Shown here: positions 24,531-33,542 of the stretch, in pieces | Layout: each line of letters opens with the position of its first letter | Position numbering within the stretch: the stretch's first letter is position 1 | From: Streptomyces sp. NRRL S-87 | GTDB taxonomy: Bacteria > Actinomycetota > Actinomycetes > Streptomycetales > Streptomycetaceae | Length of the DNA stretch: 64,000 bases | Direction of reading: 5' to 3' | Assembly: GCF_000719335.1 (NCBI RefSeq) | Contig: NZ_JOGB01000024.1 | Location: 71,361 to 135,360 of the forward strand | Notes under the pieces: generated by a model | Databases searched by the model: none | The model's input: the letters and a program-made list of their open reading frames with translations, nothing else | What the model was told of the DNA's origin: nothing | Made by a program: the position numbers and the translations under genes

Positions 24531-26222
24531 ATGTCGCAGAACAGAGCCGGGCTGCACCGGCGACGCTTCCTCATCGGAGCCGCCGGTGTGGGCGGGGCCG
24601 CCGCACTCGGGCTCGACGGGACGGCGTCCGCGGCGGACCCCGCCGCCGCGGACGCCGGACCCGCCCTCGCCACCATCGGTGCGGTGACCGTCACCTCCGC
24701 CGACCAGCAGTACCCGGACCTGGTCCGGGCCCTGAACGCCCGGTACGTGGCCAAGCCCGACTCGGTGCGCATGGTCGACGCCCCCTCGCAGGTGGCGCCG
24801 ATCGTCCAGGAGGCGGTCAAGGGCAACAAGCGCCTGACCGTCCGCAGCGGCGGCCACTGCCTGGAGGACTTCGTCTACAACTCCAGCACGCAGATCGTCC
24901 TCGACCTGTCGAAGATGAACTCCGTCTACTACTACTCGCAGCTCAACGCGGTGGCGGTGGAGGCCGGCGCCCGCCTGCTGGACGTGTACGAGAGGCTGTA
25001 CTCCTGCTACGGCATCACCATCCCCGGCGGCATCTGCTACTCGGTCGGCGTCGGCGGGCACGTCGCGGGCGGCGGCTGGGGCATGCTCGTACGCCGCAAC
25101 GGGCTGGTCGTGGACCACCTGTACGCCGTCGAGGTGGTCACCGTCGCGGCCGACGGCAGCGTCAAGACGGTCATCGCCACCCGCGAGGCCTCCGACCCCA
25201 ACCGCGACCTGTGGTGGGCCCACACCGGGGGCGGCGGCGGCACGTTCGGCGTCGTCACCCGCTACTTCTTCCGCTCCCCCGACGCCACGGGCACCGACCC
25301 GAAGGGGCTGCTGCCCAAGCCGCCGGCCGAGGTGCTGTTCAGCGCGGTGTCGTGGGCGTGGAGCGACCTCACGCAGGACGAGTTCACCCGGCTCGTGCAG
25401 AACTACGCGTCCTGGCACGTGGCCAACATCGGCGCGAACAGCCCCACCCGCTTCCTGACCAGCTTCCTGCTGCTCAACCACAGGTCGAACGGCCAGATCG
25501 GCATGGTCACCCAGGTCGACGCCACCGCCCCGGACGCGCGCAAGCTGCTGGACGACTACCTCGCGTACATGAGCGCGGGCATCACCACCGACGCCGGCGC
25601 GCTCACGCAGCCGATGGGCGAGATGTCGGCCATGCCGCAGTTCGCCGAGCCGCGCCGGATGCCGTGGCTGCAGGCCACCCGCTTCTCCAGCACGACGAAC
25701 CCGCTGCTCAACGACCCCACGCTGCGGGCCGAGTACAAGTCGGCCTACATGAAGGCGGCCTTCCCCAAGGCGCAGGCGGACGCCCTGTACAAGCACCTGA
25801 CCCGCACCGACATCGACAACCCGAAGATCAACATTCAGCTCACGCCGTACGGCGGCCGGGTCAACGCCCTCTCCGACACCGACACCGCCTGCGCGCACCG
25901 CGGCGCGGCCTTCAAGATGCTGTGGTCGGTGCTGTGGAACGACCCGGCCGAGGACGCGAAGTACATCGCCTGGACCCGGGAGAGCTACGCGGAGACGTAC
26001 GCCGACACGGGCGGCGTACCGGTGCCGAACGCGGTGACCGACGGCTGCTACGTCAACTACCCCGACGCCGACCTCAACGACCCGGCGTACAACAAGTCGG
26101 CCGTGCCGTGGCACGACCTGTACTTCAAGGGCAACTACGCCAAGTTGCAGCAGGTGAAGAAGAAGTACGACCCCCGGGACTTCTTCCGGCACACGCAGTC
26201 GGTGCGGCTGCCGGCGGCCTGA
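24531..26222 (+). CDS. Tat-exported BBE-like FAD oxidase 1, bicovalent flavin site
   Basis: A 563-residue berberine-bridge-enzyme-like oxidase. The N terminus LHRRRFLIGAAGVGGAAAL ending ASAAD is a twin-arginine signal with a cleavage region. The PCMH FAD domain has RSGGHCLED (His for 8-alpha linkage) and PGGICYSVGVGGHVAGGGWG (Cys for C6 linkage), so a doubly anchored flavin is expected; the C-terminal BBE motif NYPDADLNDPAYN...YDPRDFFRHTQSV is intact. Such enzymes oxidise bulky phenols or alcohols with O2. Export implies late, extracellular oxidation. It is closely related to the next gene. Confidence 0.9.
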   Translation: MSQNRAGLHRRRFLIGAAGVGGAAALGLDGTASAADPAAADAGPALATIGAVTVTSADQQYPDLVRALNARYVAKPDSVRMVDAPSQVAPIVQEAVKGNKRLTVRSGGHCLEDFVYNSSTQIVLDLSKMNSVYYYSQLNAVAVEAGARLLDVYERLYSCYGITIPGGICYSVGVGGHVAGGGWGMLVRRNGLVVDHLYAVEVVTVAADGSVKTVIATREASDPNRDLWWAHTGGGGGTFGVVTRYFFRSPDATGTDPKGLLPKPPAEVLFSAVSWAWSDLTQDEFTRLVQNYASWHVANIGANSPTRFLTSFLLLNHRSNGQIGMVTQVDATAPDARKLLDDYLAYMSAGITTDAGALTQPMGEMSAMPQFAEPRRMPWLQATRFSSTTNPLLNDPTLRAEYKSAYMKAAFPKAQADALYKHLTRTDIDNPKINIQLTPYGGRVNALSDTDTACAHRGAAFKMLWSVLWNDPAEDAKYIAWTRESYAETYADTGGVPVPNAVTDGCYVNYPDADLNDPAYNKSAVPWHDLYFKGNYAKLQQVKKKYDPRDFFRHTQSVRLPAA

Positions 26223-26383
26223 GACCGGACCGGGCAGCGCCGGCGGCCGCTCCGCACCGCGCAGGGACACGCGGGGGGCGTCCCCGGGCCGCCGAGTACG
26301 AGCGCAATCGGCTGGGTGCCCGGGGCACACCGTGATCTTTAGCGTGAAACCCGTTGAAAACATTGAACTGTGGAGGGGGAACC

Positions 26384-28087
26384 ATGGCCAAGGCCAAGGC
26401 CAAGGGCACGGGTGGGATCGGCAGGCGCGGCTTCCTGGCGGGCGGTGCGGCGGCCTCCGGAGCCGCGCTGCTCACCGGGACGGCCGGTGCCGTCGCCGCC
26501 CCGGCCCGCGCCGCCGACGGCACCGCGGTCGCGCTCGCGGAGCCGATCACCGCGGTGACCCCCGGCGACAAGCGGTACAAGGACCTCGTACGGGGCTGGA
26601 ACCAGCGCTGGGTCGCCAACCCCGAGACCGTCTTCCTCGCCGAGACCACCGCGCAGGTGCAGCAGGTGGTCCAGACGGCCGTGAAGGGCAACAAGCGGCT
26701 GACCGTGCGCGGCGGCGGGCACTGCTGGGAGGACTGGGTCTTCAACCCGGACGTCCGGGTCATCCTCGACATGACCAAGATGAACAAGGTGTACTTCGAC
26801 TCCGCGAAGAACGCCGTCTGCGTCGAGGCCGGCTCCCAGCTGCTCAACGTGTACGAGCGGATGTACCGCACCTGGGGCGTCATCGTCCCGGCCGGCATGT
26901 GCTTCCAGGTCGGCGCCGGCGGCCACGTCAGCGGCGGCGGCTGGGGCCTGCTCTGCCGCCAGCTCGGCCTGGTGGTGGACCACCTGTACGGCGTCGAGGT
27001 CGTGTCGGTCGACGCCGACGGCACCGCGCGCGTGCACGTGGCCACCCGCGAGGCCGAGGACCCGCACCGCGACCTGTGGTGGGCGCACACCGGCGGTGGC
27101 GGCGGCAACTTCGGCGTCATCACCCGCTTCTGGTTCCGCTCCCCCGGCGCCACCGGCACCGACCCGGCCAAGCTGCTGCCGCAGCCCCCGTCCGAGGTGC
27201 TGCTGAGCGCGGTGTCGTGGCCGTGGGCGGAGATGACCAAGGACCGCTTCGCGCGCCTGGTGAAGAACTACGGCGAGTGGCACGCCACATACCTCAAGCC
27301 CGGCACGGTCAACGACAACCTGGTCAGCATGCTCGCGCTGAACCACAAGTCCAACGGGTACATCGGCCTGGTCACCCAGGTGGACGCCACCATCCCGAAC
27401 GCCCAGCAGGTCCTCGACGACTTCCTCGCCGAGATGACCAAGGGCCTCGACGTCGCGCACCAGCCGCTGGCCACCCACATGGGCGAGCTCTCCGCGATGC
27501 CGGAGCTGGCCAAGCCGCGCCGGATGCCGTGGCTGCAGGCCACCCGCTACATGGGGACCACGAACCCGACGCTGAACGACCCGAGCCTCAAGGGCGACTT
27601 CAAGTCCTCGTACTACAAGACGGCGATGCCGGACGCGCACATCGACGCGTTCTACCAGCACCTGACCCGCGACGACCTGGTCAACACCACCGCCTCGGTG
27701 CTGCTGAGCTCCTTCGGCGGCAAGGTCAACGCGGTGGCCCAGGACGCCACGGCCGCCGCGCACCGCGACGCCGCGTACAAGGCCGCCTGGATGATCTGGT
27801 GGACCGACCCGGCGGACGAGGCGGTCTCGCTCAAGTGGATCCGCGAGTTCTTCCACGGCGTGTACGCCGACACCGGCGGCGTGCCGGTCATCAACGACGT
27901 GACCGACGGCTGCTACGTCAACTACCCGGACATCGACCTGCACGACCCGCAGTTCAACAAGTCCGCCACGCCCTGGCACGAGCTGTACTACAAGGGCAAC
28001 TACGCCAAGCTGCAGCAGGTCAAGAAGAAGTACGACCCGCGCAACGTGTTCCGCCACAGCCAGTCCGTCCAGCTCCCGGCCTCGTGA
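26384..28087 (+). CDS. Tat-exported BBE-like FAD oxidase 2, paralogue of oxidase 1
   Basis: A 567-residue protein collinear with the preceding oxidase throughout. It has a twin-arginine-type signal (GIGRRGFLAGGAAASGAAL, AARAAD), RGGGHCWED and PAGMCFQVGAGGHVSGGGWG for bicovalent FAD, and the C-terminal NYPDIDLHDPQFN...YDPRNVFRHSQSVQLP. ATG at 26384 is chosen because GGAGGGGGA lies just ahead. A 160-bp gap with CGTTGAAAAC-type AT-richer sequence separates it from oxidase 1, so a secondary promoter is possible. The pair looks like a tandem duplication with divergence at the substrate side. Confidence 0.9.
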   Translation: MAKAKAKGTGGIGRRGFLAGGAAASGAALLTGTAGAVAAPARAADGTAVALAEPITAVTPGDKRYKDLVRGWNQRWVANPETVFLAETTAQVQQVVQTAVKGNKRLTVRGGGHCWEDWVFNPDVRVILDMTKMNKVYFDSAKNAVCVEAGSQLLNVYERMYRTWGVIVPAGMCFQVGAGGHVSGGGWGLLCRQLGLVVDHLYGVEVVSVDADGTARVHVATREAEDPHRDLWWAHTGGGGGNFGVITRFWFRSPGATGTDPAKLLPQPPSEVLLSAVSWPWAEMTKDRFARLVKNYGEWHATYLKPGTVNDNLVSMLALNHKSNGYIGLVTQVDATIPNAQQVLDDFLAEMTKGLDVAHQPLATHMGELSAMPELAKPRRMPWLQATRYMGTTNPTLNDPSLKGDFKSSYYKTAMPDAHIDAFYQHLTRDDLVNTTASVLLSSFGGKVNAVAQDATAAAHRDAAYKAAWMIWWTDPADEAVSLKWIREFFHGVYADTGGVPVINDVTDGCYVNYPDIDLHDPQFNKSATPWHELYYKGNYAKLQQVKKKYDPRNVFRHSQSVQLPAS

Positions 28088-28100
28088 TCGGGACCTCCTG

Positions 28101-29402
28101 GTGAGTGACGAGACGACGACGTACGGCCCCCGGCGCACCGACGCCGGGGGCCGTACGGCCGTACCTGGCCCCGCCGACGCGTCGCGGGCGGGGCGGCCGG
28201 CGTCCGCGGGCGGCCGGCGGGGCGGCTGGCCGGCGGTGGCCGCCGTGGCGCTGGGGTCGCTGGCGCTGGTGCTCTCGGAGCTGCTGCCGGTCGGGGCGCT
28301 GCCGGCCGTCGCGGCGGACCTCGGGGTGAGCACCGGCACGGCGGGCCTGCTGGTGGTGGTGCCGGGCCTCGCGGCCGCCGCGGCGGCACCCGTCCTGACG
28401 GTGGCCTCCCGGCGCTTCGACCGCCGGCCCGTCCTGTGGACCCTGGCCGCGCTGACGGTGGTCGCGGACGGGGTGTGCGCGCTGGCGCCGAACCTGGCCG
28501 CCGTGCTGGCCGGCCGGCTCCTGCTGGGCCTGGCCCTGGGCGGGTTCTGGGCGGTGGGCGCTGCGGCGGCCGGCCGGCTGGTGCCGCCGGCGGCGGTCCA
28601 CCGGGCCTCCTCGCTGGTCACCGCCGGCATCTCGGTGGGCACGGTGGCGAGCCTGCCGCTCGCGGCGCTGGCCGCGCGCACCGGCTCCGCCGGCTCCGCC
28701 GGCGGGGCCGGCTGGCGGGTGGCGTTCGCGGCCGCCGGGGTGCTGGGGCTGCTGGCCCTCGGGGCGCAGCTGCGGTTCCTGCCCCGGCTGCCGGCCGGTT
28801 CCGTGGCGGGCGTACGCGCGCTGCTGGACGTACCGCGGCGGCCGGCGGCCCGCGCCGGGCTGCTGGCCACCTGCCTCGTGTTCCTGGGCCATTTCGCGGC
28901 GTACACGTACATCGCGCCGTACCTGCAGCGGAACGCGCACCTCGGCGCGGGGGCGGTCGCCGGGCTGCTGCTGGCCTACGGAGTGGCCGGCATCGCCGGC
29001 AACTTCCTCGCCGGGCTGACCCTGGCCCTTACGGTGCCGGGCACGGTGTGCGGCGCGGCCGCGGCGCTGGCCGCCGTGGCCGGGGCGCTGCCGCTGTGTG
29101 CGGGCTCGCCGGTGCTCGTGGCCGTGCTGGTCACGGTGTGGGGCGCGGCGTTCGGCGCGGTACCGCTGAGCCTGCAGACGGCGCTGGCGGGTGCGGTCCC
29201 GGAGGCTCCGGAGAGCGCGCTGGCGGTGTTCGTGACGGCGGTCCAGCTGTCCCTGGCGGCGGGCTCGCTCCTGGGCGGCCTGGTGGCCGACGGCCCCGGC
29301 ATCCCGGCGGCCATGGCCGCGGGCGCGGCGCTGGCGGGTTCGGCAGCCGTGGCGGCCGCGGTGCTGCTGCGGGCACGGCGGGTACGGGGGAGCGCCGTCT
29401 GA
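28101..29402 (+). CDS. MFS exporter, 12-TM drug:H+ antiporter type
   Basis: A 433-residue membrane protein with about 12 hydrophobic segments, beginning WPAVAAVALGSLALVLSELLPVGALPAVAADLG and containing the family loop pattern ASRRFDRRPVLWTLAALTV between helices 2 and 3. It starts 13 bp after the second oxidase gene and is likely co-transcribed. Export of the product or an intermediate, consistent with exported oxidases, is inferred. Confidence 0.87.
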   Translation: MSDETTTYGPRRTDAGGRTAVPGPADASRAGRPASAGGRRGGWPAVAAVALGSLALVLSELLPVGALPAVAADLGVSTGTAGLLVVVPGLAAAAAAPVLTVASRRFDRRPVLWTLAALTVVADGVCALAPNLAAVLAGRLLLGLALGGFWAVGAAAAGRLVPPAAVHRASSLVTAGISVGTVASLPLAALAARTGSAGSAGGAGWRVAFAAAGVLGLLALGAQLRFLPRLPAGSVAGVRALLDVPRRPAARAGLLATCLVFLGHFAAYTYIAPYLQRNAHLGAGAVAGLLLAYGVAGIAGNFLAGLTLALTVPGTVCGAAAALAAVAGALPLCAGSPVLVAVLVTVWGAAFGAVPLSLQTALAGAVPEAPESALAVFVTAVQLSLAAGSLLGGLVADGPGIPAAMAAGAALAGSAAVAAAVLLRARRVRGSAV

Positions 29403-29876
29403 CCCCCCTGAGGGGACCCACACACCACGGGGCGCCCCCTCGAAGCGGGCGGCCGGCCCGGCACCGCGACGTCGACACCAGCGACCCGCCCTTTCCCGCG
29501 ACGTCGACAGCCCGCCAGGGACACCCCCCGGCGGGCCCTTCGGCATGCCCCGCGGAGTGCGTTGCGACGCGCCGGACGCCGTGAAGTAGGCAGCAAGAAA
29601 CGGGGGTGTGGGCACGCGGGCCCGACCCCGAGGGTGGGAGCAGACAGCACGGAGCGCCCCGCCGGCCCGAAGGCCGGCCGAGCGTCCGTGCGCGCCCCGC
29701 CGGCTGGCAGGCCGGCCGGGGCGACCCCTTCTTCTCGCTCGTGCCGGCTGGCAGGCCGGGCCCGAGCTTTCCCTTGTCGCTCCGCCGGCCCCCTACCGGG
29801 CCGCCGGCCGAGCTCTCCCACGTTCCGCCCGTACCGGCTGGCAGGCCGTACGGGCGTGTTCCCCCTTGGAGGCGTC
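29403..29876. other. Intergenic region before the cupin gene
   Basis: 474 bp without a supported gene. After the MFS stop there is a short CCCC-TGA-GGGG hairpin and, near 29509-29540, a GCCCGCC...GGCGGGC stem that may end the upstream operon. GCGACGTCGACA occurs twice between 29467 and 29510. The right half holds the CCGGCTGGCAGGCCGG hairpin family. Confidence 0.55.
29661..29848 (+). repeat. Family of short hairpins in the leader of the cupin gene
   Basis: CCGGCTGGCAGGCCGG occurs at 29700-29715 and 29744-29759, and its first 15 bases recur at 29834-29848; GCCGGC-N6-GCCGGC at 29661-29678 is a related stem. Each copy is an inverted repeat with a six-base loop. The last ends 28 bp before the cupin start codon, which carries GGAGG. 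Confidence 0.75.
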
Positions 29877-30524
29877 ATGGCCGTCCACCCGGGCGAGGTC
29901 TACTACAACCCGCGCTGCAGGGAGAAGATCGTCATCAGGACCCCCGCGGCCGCCACCGGCGGCCATCGTGCGGTGATGGACCTGTACGTGGAGCCGGGCG
30001 GTTTCGCCGCTGGCTACCACATCCACCCGTACAGCGAGGAGGTCTTCACGCTGGTACGGGGAAGTCTGCGCGTGCACCTGGGCGGCCGCGACATCGTCCT
30101 CGACGAGGTCGGGCAGACCGTGACCGTGCCGGCGGGCACGGTGCACCGCTGGTTCGGGAACACCGAGGACGAGACCTCCTTCGCGGTCGTCGAACTGGTC
30201 AACCGGGCCGAGCGCTTCGAGCAGCTGATCCTGCGCCAGCTGTTCGGGCTCGCCCAGGACGGCAAGACGGACGCCGAGGGCCGGCCCTCGCTGCTCCAGC
30301 ACGCCGTCACGATGCGCGAGTTCCAGGACGTGCTGCGCTTCACGGACCGGCCGTGGGCGCTGCAGAAGCTCATGAACGGCGCGCTGGCGCCGCTGGCCCG
30401 GCTGTTGGGCTACCAGGCCTGCAACCCCGACTACATGGACCGGCGCCCGTCGGAGAACGCCGCCCTCGAGACGCTCCCCGACGTGGTCGCCGCCCGCCTC
30501 GACCCGGCCACCGACCGGGTCTGA
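29877..30524 (+). CDS. Cupin-domain protein
   Basis: A 215-residue single cupin. Metal-ligand motifs are visible: GYHIHPYSEEVFTLVRGSLRVHLGG (two His and Glu, residues about 42-65) and VPAGTVHRWFGN (third His), so a metal-dependent dioxygenase, isomerase or binding protein is likely. The C-terminal 110 residues are helical and ungapped. It stands alone with a structured leader. Its substrate cannot be read; a role in tailoring an aromatic product is only inferred from location. Confidence 0.82.
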   Translation: MAVHPGEVYYNPRCREKIVIRTPAAATGGHRAVMDLYVEPGGFAAGYHIHPYSEEVFTLVRGSLRVHLGGRDIVLDEVGQTVTVPAGTVHRWFGNTEDETSFAVVELVNRAERFEQLILRQLFGLAQDGKTDAEGRPSLLQHAVTMREFQDVLRFTDRPWALQKLMNGALAPLARLLGYQACNPDYMDRRPSENAALETLPDVVAARLDPATDRV

Positions 30525-30535
30525 GGCGGGGCGGG

Positions 30536-30566
30536 CGGCCCGCGGGCCGGTCACACCCGCGGGCCG
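30536..30566. terminator. Terminator between cupin and SDR genes
   Basis: CGGCCCGCGGG (30536-30546) and CCCGCGGGCCG (30556-30566) form a perfect 11-bp stem between two convergent genes. Confidence 0.8.
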
Positions 30567-30598
30567 GCCCCCTTCACCTCGTGCACGCCGTGCACCCT

Positions 30599-30634
30599 GT
30601 GAGCCCCGGACGGCTCGTGAGCCCCGGACGGCTC
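30599..30634. repeat. Perfect tandem duplication of an 18-bp unit
   Basis: GTGAGCCCCGGACGGCTC is repeated head to tail at 30599-30616 and 30617-30634, just beyond the SDR stop codon. Each copy also carries a GAGCC/GGCTC inverted repeat. Confidence 0.85.
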
Positions 30635-30641
30635 CGCCGGC

Positions 30642-31448
30642 TCAGAAGGTCTTGACGAAACCGGCGTCGACGGCGAAGTCCGCACCGGTGGTGCTCGCGG
30701 ACCGCGGCGAGGCGAGCAGCAGCACCGCGTCGGCGACCTCCTGCGGGTCGATGAGGCGGCCGGTGACCTGACCCATCATCTGCGGGGCGATGGAGTCCAT
30801 CACCGAGTCGCGGTCGGCGCCCGCCATCCCGGCGATGACGTCGGCGGCGCCGCCCTCCTCGGTCCACCAGGCGGTGCGCACGGCACCCGGGGAGACCGTG
30901 TTGACGCGGACGCCCTGGGAGCCGAACTCCTCGGACAGCGCCTTGGTGAGGTTCGACAGGCCGGCCTTGGCCGCGCCGTACTCGATGTTGACCGGCGCGG
31001 GCTGGCGGGCCATGCCCGTGGAGATGTTGATGATGGAGCCGCCGCCGCGCTCGACCAGCTTCGGGATGGCGGCGCGGATGGCGCGGACCACCGAGAACAG
31101 GTTGAACTCGAAGATCGACTGCCACTGGCCGTCGTTGCTGTCGAAGAAGCCGGTACGGGGCATGGTGACGCCGGGCGGCGGGCCACCCGCGTTGTTGACG
31201 AGGATGTCGAGGCCGCCGAAGTGCTCCACGGCGCGGGCGATCACCTGCGCCGGGGCCTCGGGGTCGATCAGGTCGGCCGAGACGTGCAGCAGGTTCGGGC
31301 CCGCGAGCTGCTCGAGCTCGGGGGTGTTCTTGCGGGAGACCGCGACGACCCGGGCGCCCTCCTCGAGCAGCGAGCGCGTGACCGCGAGACCGATTCCCTT
31401 GGAGGCGCCGGTGACCACGGCGACCTTGCCGGACAGCTGAAGATCCAT
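30642..31448 (-). CDS. Short-chain dehydrogenase/reductase
   Basis: A 268-residue classical SDR. VAVVTGASKGIGLAVTRSLL binds the dinucleotide, NNAGG stabilises the core, and the catalytic Ser and Tyr-x-x-x-Lys are present (INISTG and YGAAKAGLSNL). It ends GADFAVDAGFVKTF. It is divergent from the DHA2-type exporter across 228 bp. It may reduce a keto or quinone intermediate; the sequence does not tell which. Confidence 0.88.
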   Translation of the reverse strand: MDLQLSGKVAVVTGASKGIGLAVTRSLLEEGARVVAVSRKNTPELEQLAGPNLLHVSADLIDPEAPAQVIARAVEHFGGLDILVNNAGGPPPGVTMPRTGFFDSNDGQWQSIFEFNLFSVVRAIRAAIPKLVERGGGSIINISTGMARQPAPVNIEYGAAKAGLSNLTKALSEEFGSQGVRVNTVSPGAVRTAWWTEEGGAADVIAGMAGADRDSVMDSIAPQMMGQVTGRLIDPQEVADAVLLLASPRSASTTGADFAVDAGFVKTF

Positions 31449-31676
31449 GGTTGTCCTTCTCTTGTTCGGGCCCTGACCCGGGAGGCGGGGCCGGGCCCGG
31501 GAAGCAGGCGAGCGCTCTGTCGGTGCGCTCTCGGTGGTTGAACACCGGGTCGCGCGAACGGGTTGCACGGGGTCGGTCGCAGGTCCGGTCGGCGGTGTCG
31601 CGCCCGTGTGGCAACCGGGGGTGCGGCGGCGGGGTTCTGACCCGCGACCCTTCCCCTTCTCCCCCGGGAGTTCCGC

Positions 31677-33482
31677 ATGCCCGCTTCGGCCTCCGCCTCC
31701 GCTGCCGCCTCCGCTTCCGCTGCCGCCTCCTCCGACCTGCTTACGGCGCCCGGAGCCGCCGCGCTGCCGACGGCCGGGGCCTCGACGGCCGCGCCCGCGA
31801 CCGCCGGACCCGCGACCACCGGGCCCGCGACCACCGGACCGTCGCCCGGACCTGCGGCCGGTCCCTCGGACACGGCTCCGGCCGCGTCTGCGCCTGCGTC
31901 TGCGTACCGGCCGCCGCGGTCCGTGCTGGCGCTCGTCTGCCTCGCGCCGCTGCTGGCGAACGCGGACGCCGGTCTCGTCGTCCTGGCCGTGCCCGACATC
32001 CAGCGCGATCTGGGCCTGACCCTGACCGGCGCGCACTGGGTGACGAACCTGTACGTCCTGCTCGTCGGCGGGCTCCAACTGCTGGGCGGGCGCCTGTGCG
32101 ACCGGCTGGGCGCTCGCCGCCTCTTCCTGGGGTCCCTGGCCGGCTTCGCCGCCGCCTCCGCCGTGTGCGGGGCCGCGCCCGGCGGGAGCGTGCTGCTGGC
32201 CGCCCGGGCCGGGCAGGCGGTCGCGGCGGCGCTGCTCGTACCGGCCGCGATGTGCATGCTGCTGACGGTGGTGCCCGGGGCCCGCGAACGCCGCCGGGCC
32301 CTCGCCCTGTGGGCCGCGTGCGGAGGGCTCGGGTCGATCGCCGGAGTGCTGGCGGGCGGAGTGGCGGTCAGCCGGCTGGACTGGCGGTGTGCCTTCTTCC
32401 TCAACGTGCCGATAGCACTGGCCGCGTGGGCGGCGGGGCGGTGGCTGTGCCCCCCGTGCGCACACGGCGGAGGACGGGCGCGGGGCGGTGCCCGGGTTCG
32501 ATCGGGCGTGCCTTCGCGCGTGCCCCCGGGCGTGCCTTCGCGCGTACCTCTGGCCGCGCCGCTCGACGTGCCGGGGGCGGTGTTCCTCGTCGGGGGGCTG
32601 CTGGCGTTCGTGTACGGGCTGGTGGGGATGGGCGAACGGGGGGCGTCGGCGACGACATGGGGGGTGCTCGGGGCGGCCGGGCTGCTCGGGGCGCTGTTCC
32701 TGCGCCGGCAGGCGGTGGCCGCGGACCCGCTGCTGCCGGCGGCGCTGTGGCGGGACCGGTCGCTGGCGGCGGGCGCGGTGGGCATCGGGTTCGTGGCCGC
32801 CGGGACGGGGCCGGTGGTGTTCGTGGCGAGCCTGTACCTCCAGGAGGCGCACGGCTACAGCGCCTGGGCGGCGGGGTGCGCGCTGCTGCCGGTGGTGGGC
32901 GGCGTCCTGGTGGTGGGGCGTCCGTGCGCACGGCTGTTGGACCGGTTCGGCGCGCGGGTGCCGGCGCTGGTCGGCTGCGCGCTGAGCGGGGCGGGGCTGC
33001 TGCTGCTCACCCGGGTGGCGCCGGGGTCCTCGTACGCGTCGGGGATGCTGCCGGGGCTGGCTCTGGTGGGGGCGGGACTGCCGTTCCTGTGGATGGCGTA
33101 CGAGACCGCCGCGGTGGCGGGGGTCCGGCGGGACCTGCTCGGGTCCGCGGCGGGCGTCGTGCAGTGCGCCGGGCAGATCGGGGCCGCGGTGGGGCTGGCG
33201 GTGGTCGTCTCGGTGTACGGCTCGGCGGCGGGACCCGGTGCGGGTGCGGGACCGGGTGCGGGTGCGGACGGGGGGTCGGCCGCCGGGGCCGCGGCGGGGG
33301 CGGTGACGGAGGCCGGTGCGGCCGGCCTGACCCGGGCCTTCTGGGTCTGCGCCGCGCTCGTCGCCTGCGCCGCCCTGACGGCCCGCTTCGGCCTGCCGCC
33401 CGCTGCGCGGCGCGGGGCTGCCGCTCGGGAGCGGCACCCCGGCGAACTCCCCGCGGGCGCCCTCGACTCCGCCTCCCGGTGA
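31677..33482 (+). CDS. MFS exporter, 14-TM EmrB/QacA (DHA2) type
   Basis: A 601-residue transporter with an 80-residue Ala/Ser/Pro/Thr-rich leader, then about 14 hydrophobic segments. Characteristic segments are VLAVPDIQRDLGLTLTGAHWVTNLYVL, the loop GGRLCDRLGARRLFLGSL and DWRCAFFLNVPIALAAW. The low-complexity leader and internal VPSRVPPGVPSRVP stretch are unusual. The start is supported by CGGGAG; a later start is possible. It probably exports the cluster product and provides self-resistance alongside the exporter at 28101. Confidence 0.87.
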   Translation: MPASASASAAASASAAASSDLLTAPGAAALPTAGASTAAPATAGPATTGPATTGPSPGPAAGPSDTAPAASAPASAYRPPRSVLALVCLAPLLANADAGLVVLAVPDIQRDLGLTLTGAHWVTNLYVLLVGGLQLLGGRLCDRLGARRLFLGSLAGFAAASAVCGAAPGGSVLLAARAGQAVAAALLVPAAMCMLLTVVPGARERRRALALWAACGGLGSIAGVLAGGVAVSRLDWRCAFFLNVPIALAAWAAGRWLCPPCAHGGGRARGGARVRSGVPSRVPPGVPSRVPLAAPLDVPGAVFLVGGLLAFVYGLVGMGERGASATTWGVLGAAGLLGALFLRRQAVAADPLLPAALWRDRSLAAGAVGIGFVAAGTGPVVFVASLYLQEAHGYSAWAAGCALLPVVGGVLVVGRPCARLLDRFGARVPALVGCALSGAGLLLLTRVAPGSSYASGMLPGLALVGAGLPFLWMAYETAAVAGVRRDLLGSAAGVVQCAGQIGAAVGLAVVVSVYGSAAGPGAGAGPGAGADGGSAAGAAAGAVTEAGAAGLTRAFWVCAALVACAALTARFGLPPAARRGAAARERHPGELPAGALDSASR

Positions 33483-33542
33483 ATGGGGGGCGGGGGGCCG
33501 GCGGCCGGGTGGGCGGCGCCTGGAACGCCGGCCCCTCGCGGA

